DNA of 64,000 nucleotides from UBA8514 sp034933685 (lineage in GTDB: Bacteria > Bacillota > Clostridia > Lachnospirales > Anaerotignaceae), in the NCBI GenBank assembly GCA_034933685.1, contig JAYFNB010000017.1, forward strand, positions 310,001-374,000, given 5' to 3'. The translations under genes were made by a program, and so were the position numbers. The notes beneath the pieces were generated by a model. That model saw only the letters and a list, made by a program, of their open reading frames with translations, did no database searches and had not been told where the DNA came from. Shown here piece after piece: positions 59,481 to 64,000 of this stretch (its first letter is position 1; every line of letters starts with the position of its first letter).

Positions 59481-60569
59481 TTATTTGTTTTCAAGTTCAA
59501 ATTTACCCATAAGCTCAACAAGTGCCTTAACGCCTTCAACAGGCATTGCGTTATAAATTGATGCACGCATGCCGCCAACAGTGCGGTGACCTTTTAAGTT
59601 AACAAAACCTTTTGATGACGCCTCTTTAATGAATTTTGCATTAAGCTCTTCTGTTGGAAGAATGAACGGTGCATTCATGAGGGAGCGGTCTTTTTTAACA
59701 ACAGTTCCTTTAAATAATTTGCTGTTATCAAGAAAATCGTAAAGAATTCCTGCTTTTTCTTCATTAATTTTCTGCATTGCATCAATGCCGCCAAGTGACT
59801 TAACCCATTCAAACACAAGAGATGCAAAGTAAATTGAATATGTAGGTGGTGTGTTATAAAGTGATTTTTCTTTTGCGTGAATATCATATTTAAGCATTGT
59901 TGGTGTAATATCCATTGCATTACCCATAAGGTCGTTGCGAACAATTGCAATTGTTAGACCTGCAGGACCAAGATTTTTTTGTGCACCTGCAAAAACAAGA
60001 CCAAATTTTGAAATATCATAACGCTCTGCAAGAATGTTAGAACTCATATCGCCAACAACAGGAACACCATTTGTATTTGGAATTAAGCTATCTGGAATAT
60101 GAGTGCCGTAAATTGTGTTATTAAGTGTCATGTAAAAATAATCAGCTTCTTTATCAAATTTTGTTGGATCCAGTTCTGGAATGTAATTAAAAACAGCATC
60201 TTCAGATGAAGCAACAACATTTACTTTGCCATATTTTTTTGCTTCTTCAATTGCTTTTTTGCTCCACTGACCTGTTTTAACATAATCAGCCTTATTATTT
60301 TTGTTCATAAGGTTAAGTGGAACCATGGCAAATTGTGTACTTCCTCCGCCTTGAAGGAACAAAATGCTGTAGTTATCTGGCACTGCCATCAGTTCTCTTA
60401 ATGTTGCTTCTGCACCAAAAATAATGTCTTCATATGTTTTTGAACGATGGCTCATCTCCATAACAGACATACCGCTTGTACCGTAGGATACAAATTCCTT
60501 TTGGGCTTTTTCAAGCACCTCTAATGGCAACATTGATGGACCTGCTGAAAAATTAAATACTCTGTTCAT
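59481..60569 (-). CDS. serC: Phosphoserine aminotransferase
   Basis: A 362-residue PLP enzyme. Seen: FNFSAGPSMLPLEVLEKAQKE at the N-terminus, MSHRSKTYEDI near residue 40, ILFLQGGGSTQFAMVPLNL near 70, the PLP-Lys in FAGAQKNLGPAGL near 194, and GHRTVGGMRASIYNA near 330. AAGGAGG precedes the ATG. First gene of the serine operon, directly downstream of a serine T-box. Confidence 0.97.
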   Translation of the reverse strand: MNRVFNFSAGPSMLPLEVLEKAQKEFVSYGTSGMSVMEMSHRSKTYEDIIFGAEATLRELMAVPDNYSILFLQGGGSTQFAMVPLNLMNKNNKADYVKTGQWSKKAIEEAKKYGKVNVVASSEDAVFNYIPELDPTKFDKEADYFYMTLNNTIYGTHIPDSLIPNTNGVPVVGDMSSNILAERYDISKFGLVFAGAQKNLGPAGLTIAIVRNDLMGNAMDITPTMLKYDIHAKEKSLYNTPPTYSIYFASLVFEWVKSLGGIDAMQKINEEKAGILYDFLDNSKLFKGTVVKKDRSLMNAPFILPTEELNAKFIKEASSKGFVNLKGHRTVGGMRASIYNAMPVEGVKALVELMGKFELENK

Positions 60570-60604
60570 ATATTTTCCTCCTTGAAATAGATATTTAAAT
60601 TAAT

Positions 60605-60888
60605 ATTTTTGTATAAAAAAAGGCTCTCGTCCCTATAGATATATTAGGGACGAGAGCCGTATATTCTTCTCCCGTGGTGCCACCCGAATTGACTTGCATA
60701 GTAAATATGCGCATCCGCTCTTTCCTGCTGTAAAGGGCAGCCCCTTCCGATTTATCATCGGCAACTACAAAAGTGGAACGCCTAATTTGCCAATCGGTTT
60801 GCACCAACCACCGACTCTCTGTATAGCTTAAATAGGTTTAGCTTCTGTCACTGTTATTTTACCGTGTACAATTGTCTTTTTTGAAGAT
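60605..60888 (-). promoter_or_regulatory. T-box leader for serine, upstream of serC-serA-DUF1015
   Basis: On the minus strand: AGAGAGTCGGTGG and the GGTTGGTGCAAACCGAT hairpin of stem I, the specifier TCC (complement of 60775-60777, in GTTCCAC) for serine, the T-box GGGTGGCACCACG (complement of 60673-60685), and a strong terminator GGCTCTCGTCCCTA/TAGGGACGAGAGCC with T-run at about 60605-60650. The placement of TCC relative to the ATC of ileS supports the specifier call. Confidence 0.92.
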
Positions 60889-60895
60889 AGTGACC

Positions 60896-60923
60896 ATTAT
60901 AACACACTAAAATAATTTTGCAA
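60896..60923 (-). promoter_or_regulatory. Promoter for the serine operon
   Basis: On the minus strand, TTGCAA (60918-60923) and a perfect TATAAT (60896-60901) with a 16-base spacer. Confidence 0.72.
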
Positions 60924-61059
60924 TAGAAAAATTAAAAAAATTTTAAAAATGTGAAAGCAGTAATAATTGGCTGTTTAAAAACAAAGGTTTTTTTTAATAA
61001 TAACTTTGTAGTTTATAGTTGTGTTAATGGTGTATTTTTATGGAAGGGGATGAAATTTT

Positions 61060-61227
61060 ATGAATAAATTTGCTAGAGGTATGCTTATTGGTTCTGTATT
61101 AGGAATGGTTGGCTTGGAGTTTACCATGCATAATTCAAGCGCCAAGCGCAAACTTATGAAAAAAGGCAAGAAAGCAATAAATAAAGCAGAAAATATGATG
61201 GAAGATATGTCCGGAGATATTTGGTAA
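61060..61227 (+). CDS. Small basic protein with a hydrophobic N-terminus
   Basis: A 55-residue protein. ATG at 61060 is preceded by GAAGGGGATG, and a terminator follows the stop, so it seems a real single gene. Residues 7-22 are a glycine-containing hydrophobic helix (GMLIGSVLGMVGLEF), followed by a Lys-rich amphipathic tail (KLMKKGKKAINKAENMM) and an acidic end. The layout resembles YtxH-like small membrane proteins, but I cannot assign a family or role. Confidence 0.65.
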   Translation: MNKFARGMLIGSVLGMVGLEFTMHNSSAKRKLMKKGKKAINKAENMMEDMSGDIW

Positions 61228-61239
61228 AAATTACTTTAA

Positions 61240-61288
61240 GGGTTGGCATGCATTATCTGTTTGATACTTGTGTGCCAACCCCTGTTTA
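61240..61288 (+). terminator. Intrinsic terminator after the 55-residue gene
   Basis: Stem GGGTTGGCA with TGCCAACCC, a long loop, and a loose T-rich tail. Confidence 0.65.
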
Positions 61289-61404
61289 AAATTTTAAGAA
61301 TTAAATAGTCTGTTAATATAGGAAAATTCAACCGATTGTGTTAATATTAGTAAAGGAAACTACAATTTTCCTACAATTATTAAATTTGCACAGGAGGGCT
61401 TAAC

Positions 61405-63735
61405 ATGAAAAAAATAATAGCGGTCGTATTGTCGGCGGTGATTGCGGCTAGTTCTGCAACAATCAGCATGGCAGAAATAACATTTTCGGATATTAATAAT
61501 GTGCCATGGGATGGTGCAAAAAACTATGTAACAAAGGTTGCTGAGTTGGGACTTATGGTAGGAGAGGAAAATGGAGATGGTACAAGTCTATTTAGACCTA
61601 AGGATAAGGTTACATACTGTGAAACGGTTCAGCTTGCTTACAATATACTTAAAAATGAGGGAAAGACAGAATCGTCGCAGGCAACTACAGCTAAGTGGAA
61701 AAGTGTAATGAGCGGTTACAAGATACCAGAATGGGCACACGAAGCTGTAAGCTATGCATTAGAAAAACAAATGATTTCTGTTACAGATTTAGCAGGGTTT
61801 ATGACTACTAATGGAGCAAATAACAATGCAACACGTGAGGATGTTGCTGTTATTTTTGGTAGGGCATTAAGTTCAGAATATGAAATCAAGGATAACCCAG
61901 TGCTTACATTTGCAGACAAAGATAAGATTTTTTCTTCATCGGCACCATATGTAAATCTTTTATCAGAGCTGAATATTCTTGTTGGGGATGATGATGAAAA
62001 TTTTAACCCTAAAAGTCTTATAAACAGGGCTGAAATGGCAGTTGTTACCACAAAAACATATTCTGTTGTTTCGGGTGAAAAAGTGAATACAGATGGCTCA
62101 AGTGCAACAGGAACAATTATTACGGTTTTGGATAATGATGGAGTAAGAACAATTACAATGACACTTAGCGATGGAACAAAGCTTGTGCTTAATGGGGACA
62201 AATCAACGCCAACAACTTATAATGGCAAAGAGGTAAGCTTTACGGGGCTTACTGCAGGCGACAATGTAACGGTAGATTACATAAATGATACAATAACAAA
62301 CGTAGTGGTTAATTTTGATTTTATTAATGAATCAAGTGATTCTGTTACAGGTACAATAAACTATATGACAAGTGAAAAAATCACTGTTAACCTTGAAAAA
62401 GGCGGAACAGCAATTTATCCCCTTGCCACAAATGTATCAATTTCACTTAATGATGGAACGGCGACTATTAGCAGAATTACAAAGATGATTGACAATGGTG
62501 TTACTGTTGACGTAGTTATAAAACTTTCTAACGGGACAGTGACCGCGGTTTCTGCCTCAGGGCTCGAGAACACAGTACAGGGAACAATAACGAAAATTTC
62601 TTCAAAGGATATTACAATTAAACGAACAGGAGGAACTGCGAAAATTTATAGTATTGCAGACTCTGTAACAGTGAAATATGAAGGCGAAACCTCCAGAATA
62701 AACAAGATTATTGATGTTTTTGATGACTCTACGGAACTATATATTACAGCTACATTGGATGATGACAATGACATAAAAAAGATGGTTATTAAAGTCTCTC
62801 AGCTTGGCGGAAGTGTCACTGGATATTTGAAAAAAGTTACAGATGAGAAAATTGTAGTTGCAATTTCAGACACGGAAACAAAAACATATTCTATTGCTGA
62901 GGACCCTAAAGTAACCTATGAAGATGAAGATATAACCTATAGTAAACTTGTAGACAAATTTGAGGATGGTAATACATTTACAGCCACTGTTTACCTTAAC
63001 AGCAACAAAAAGGTTTCAAAAATTGAGGCAAAAATTGAGGACAATGATACTGGCGTTATAACAAACCTTACAGATACATATATTACAATTTTTACAAGTG
63101 CAGGGGTTAGCAGAAGATGTCTTTTGGATAAGGACGTAGTTATAAAATTTAACGGTGGAACAACAGAAAGCATATCCTACCTTAAGTCTATTTATGAAAC
63201 TGGTAAAACAGGAGTAACACTTACTTTTAACAAAAAAGATGAGGTTGTTAAGATTCTGGTTGATCTTGACCAAGATAGCTATGACAGAATAAGTGGCGAG
63301 ATTGTCAAAATGGGTAGCGACAGCATTAAGATTGGAACAAAGACTGTTTATTCTTCAAGCAAAACGGTTGTAAAAATTGATGATAATGAGTCAACGTGGG
63401 CATTGCTTTATAAGGGATGGCAAAGCGGAGAAACATATGATGCAACAGTTATCTTTGCTGATAACATTGTAAAAAATATAAATGCAGAGCTTACAGGCGC
63501 ATCCGGAAAGGTATATTCACTGAAATATGGTGAGATTAAACTAAATACGGATGCAGGAACAAGGACTTATGCAATTGCAGATGATGAAGATTTAAATATA
63601 CGCATTGATGATACAAAAACTTCCTATGATTTTAATGATTTTTATTCCTTATGGTATGTAAGTAAAAATGACTATTCGGTTATACTTACAATTGAGGAAG
63701 GCCAGGTTGTTAGAATTAATGCCACAACGTTGTAA
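61405..63735 (+). CDS. S-layer homology domain protein with seven beta repeats
   Basis: A 776-residue secreted protein. A signal peptide ends about residue 22 (ASSATISMAE). Residues about 27-225 hold SLH-type modules (FSDINNVPWDGAKNYV, AELGLMVGEENGDG, VPEWAHEAVSYAL-like and FNPKSLINRAEMAVV), used to bind cell-wall polymer. The remaining 540 residues form about seven units of 70-80 residues, each starting with GxI/V and an alternating I-x-V strand, followed by a YxIAxD-type turn. It looks like a wall-bound scaffold or S-layer component. CAGGAGGGC precedes the ATG. Confidence 0.88.
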   Translation: MKKIIAVVLSAVIAASSATISMAEITFSDINNVPWDGAKNYVTKVAELGLMVGEENGDGTSLFRPKDKVTYCETVQLAYNILKNEGKTESSQATTAKWKSVMSGYKIPEWAHEAVSYALEKQMISVTDLAGFMTTNGANNNATREDVAVIFGRALSSEYEIKDNPVLTFADKDKIFSSSAPYVNLLSELNILVGDDDENFNPKSLINRAEMAVVTTKTYSVVSGEKVNTDGSSATGTIITVLDNDGVRTITMTLSDGTKLVLNGDKSTPTTYNGKEVSFTGLTAGDNVTVDYINDTITNVVVNFDFINESSDSVTGTINYMTSEKITVNLEKGGTAIYPLATNVSISLNDGTATISRITKMIDNGVTVDVVIKLSNGTVTAVSASGLENTVQGTITKISSKDITIKRTGGTAKIYSIADSVTVKYEGETSRINKIIDVFDDSTELYITATLDDDNDIKKMVIKVSQLGGSVTGYLKKVTDEKIVVAISDTETKTYSIAEDPKVTYEDEDITYSKLVDKFEDGNTFTATVYLNSNKKVSKIEAKIEDNDTGVITNLTDTYITIFTSAGVSRRCLLDKDVVIKFNGGTTESISYLKSIYETGKTGVTLTFNKKDEVVKILVDLDQDSYDRISGEIVKMGSDSIKIGTKTVYSSSKTVVKIDDNESTWALLYKGWQSGETYDATVIFADNIVKNINAELTGASGKVYSLKYGEIKLNTDAGTRTYAIADDEDLNIRIDDTKTSYDFNDFYSLWYVSKNDYSVILTIEEGQVVRINATTL

Positions 63736-63746
63736 AGTTAAAAATT

Positions 63747-63772
63747 GGCGGGCTTTTTAGCCCGCTGATTTA
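63747..63772 (+). terminator. Intrinsic terminator after the SLH protein gene
   Basis: Stem GCGGGCT with AGCCCGC, loop TTTT, followed by a loose T-rich tail. Confidence 0.75.
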
Positions 63773-63780
63773 AATTTATG

Positions 63781-63809
63781 TTGATAAAAGAACATAAAAA
63801 AATTATAAT
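63781..63809 (+). promoter_or_regulatory. Promoter for the radical SAM gene
   Basis: TTGATA at 63781-63786 and TATAAT at 63804-63809 with a 17-base spacer. Confidence 0.78.
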
Positions 63810-63851
63810 GAATAAGATACAGAAATTTGAATAAGAGAGGTATTTAATTTA

Positions 63852-64000
63852 ATGAGATATGAAGGTGTTGTGTACAGACCTCCAAGTGAGGCGGGCAGTT
63901 TGATTATTCAGCTTACAATTGGGTGTGCAAGAAATACATGCACATTCTGTGCTATGTTTAAAGATAAAAAATTCAGAATACGTAAGCTTGAAGATGTTAT
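63852..64000 (+). CDS. Radical SAM protein, N-terminus (3' truncated by the window)
   Basis: Forty-nine codons to the edge. MRYEGVVYRPPSEAGS is followed by the radical-SAM Cys motif CARNTCTFC near residue 25, a C-x4-C-x2-C spacing that differs from the usual CxxxCxxC but occurs in a family of Elp3-like clostridial radical SAM proteins. Then MFKDKKFRIRKLEDV. Substrate and length are unknown. AGAGAGG lies ahead of the ATG. Confidence 0.82.
   Translation, partial: MRYEGVVYRPPSEAGSLIIQLTIGCARNTCTFCAMFKDKKFRIRKLEDV

Noticed and set aside
60595..60807. A 70-residue minus-strand open frame
   Set aside because: It lies wholly within the serine T-box leader, whose structure explains the sequence.
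1..64000. CRISPR arrays, prophage, insertion sequences or a replication origin
   Set aside because: No regular spaced repeats, transposase, integrase, phage structural gene or DnaA-box cluster was seen on reading both strands.

Overview
The window is an AT-rich, gene-dense stretch of a low-GC Gram-positive anaerobe. Sporulation genes (yabP, yabQ), a pyruvate:ferredoxin oxidoreductase, a large Bacillus/Clostridium-type SRP RNA, T-box leaders, an S-layer-homology protein, TTG/GTG starts and strong AGGAGG ribosome sites all point to the class Clostridia, probably Lachnospirales or a relative. Genus is not determinable from the sequence alone. Almost everything is core genome; there is no prophage, transposase, integrase or CRISPR array.

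Layout. 0-5 kb: end of pth, mfd and a parvulin-like lipoprotein. 5-7.7 kb: thiazole salvage operon thiW-thiM-thiE-HAD phosphatase. 7.7-13.3 kb: exonuclease, two unknown small proteins, aminotransferase, (p)ppGpp synthetase, metallophosphoesterase, DUF3842, mntP. 13.5-20.5 kb: PFOR, a chemoreceptor, an FG-GAP-type lipoprotein. 20.5-25.8 kb: tadA, SRP RNA, dnaX, ybaB, recR, thyA, folA and a thiamine-binding-type protein. 26.2-29 kb: copper operon copA-csoR with a CsoR-type operator. 29-32 kb: mazG, hup, rqcP, yabP, yabQ, divIC and three tRNAs. 32-37 kb: ECF S component, 2-hydroxyacid dehydrogenase, a two-gene sufC-sufB/D (SMS-like) system, and an NfeD/SPFH pair. 37-45.7 kb: EamA exporter, glmM-glmS, a G5/3D wall protein, tatD, metG. 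46-50.6 kb: HPr and the phosphate operon pstSCAB-phoU. 50.7-60.9 kb: pncB, T-box-controlled ileS, panB, and a serine T-box operon serC-serA-DUF1015. 61-64 kb: a 55-residue protein, an SLH repeat protein and the start of a radical SAM gene.

Points of most interest: (1) copA ends in a second metal-binding domain preceded, in frame, by its own strong ribosome site and ATG, so a free CopZ-like chaperone may be made from within copA; (2) PstS appears circularly permuted, with the usual C-terminal half first; (3) a non-coding palindromic repeat of about 200 bp occurs three times, once abutting the pncB stop codon; (4) the G5/3D gene has a compact leader structure that begins at its predicted transcription start; (5) DUF1015 sits in the serine operon with no phosphoserine phosphatase gene in the window.

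All gene calls come from reading translations, motifs, starts and spacing by eye; no database search was run.
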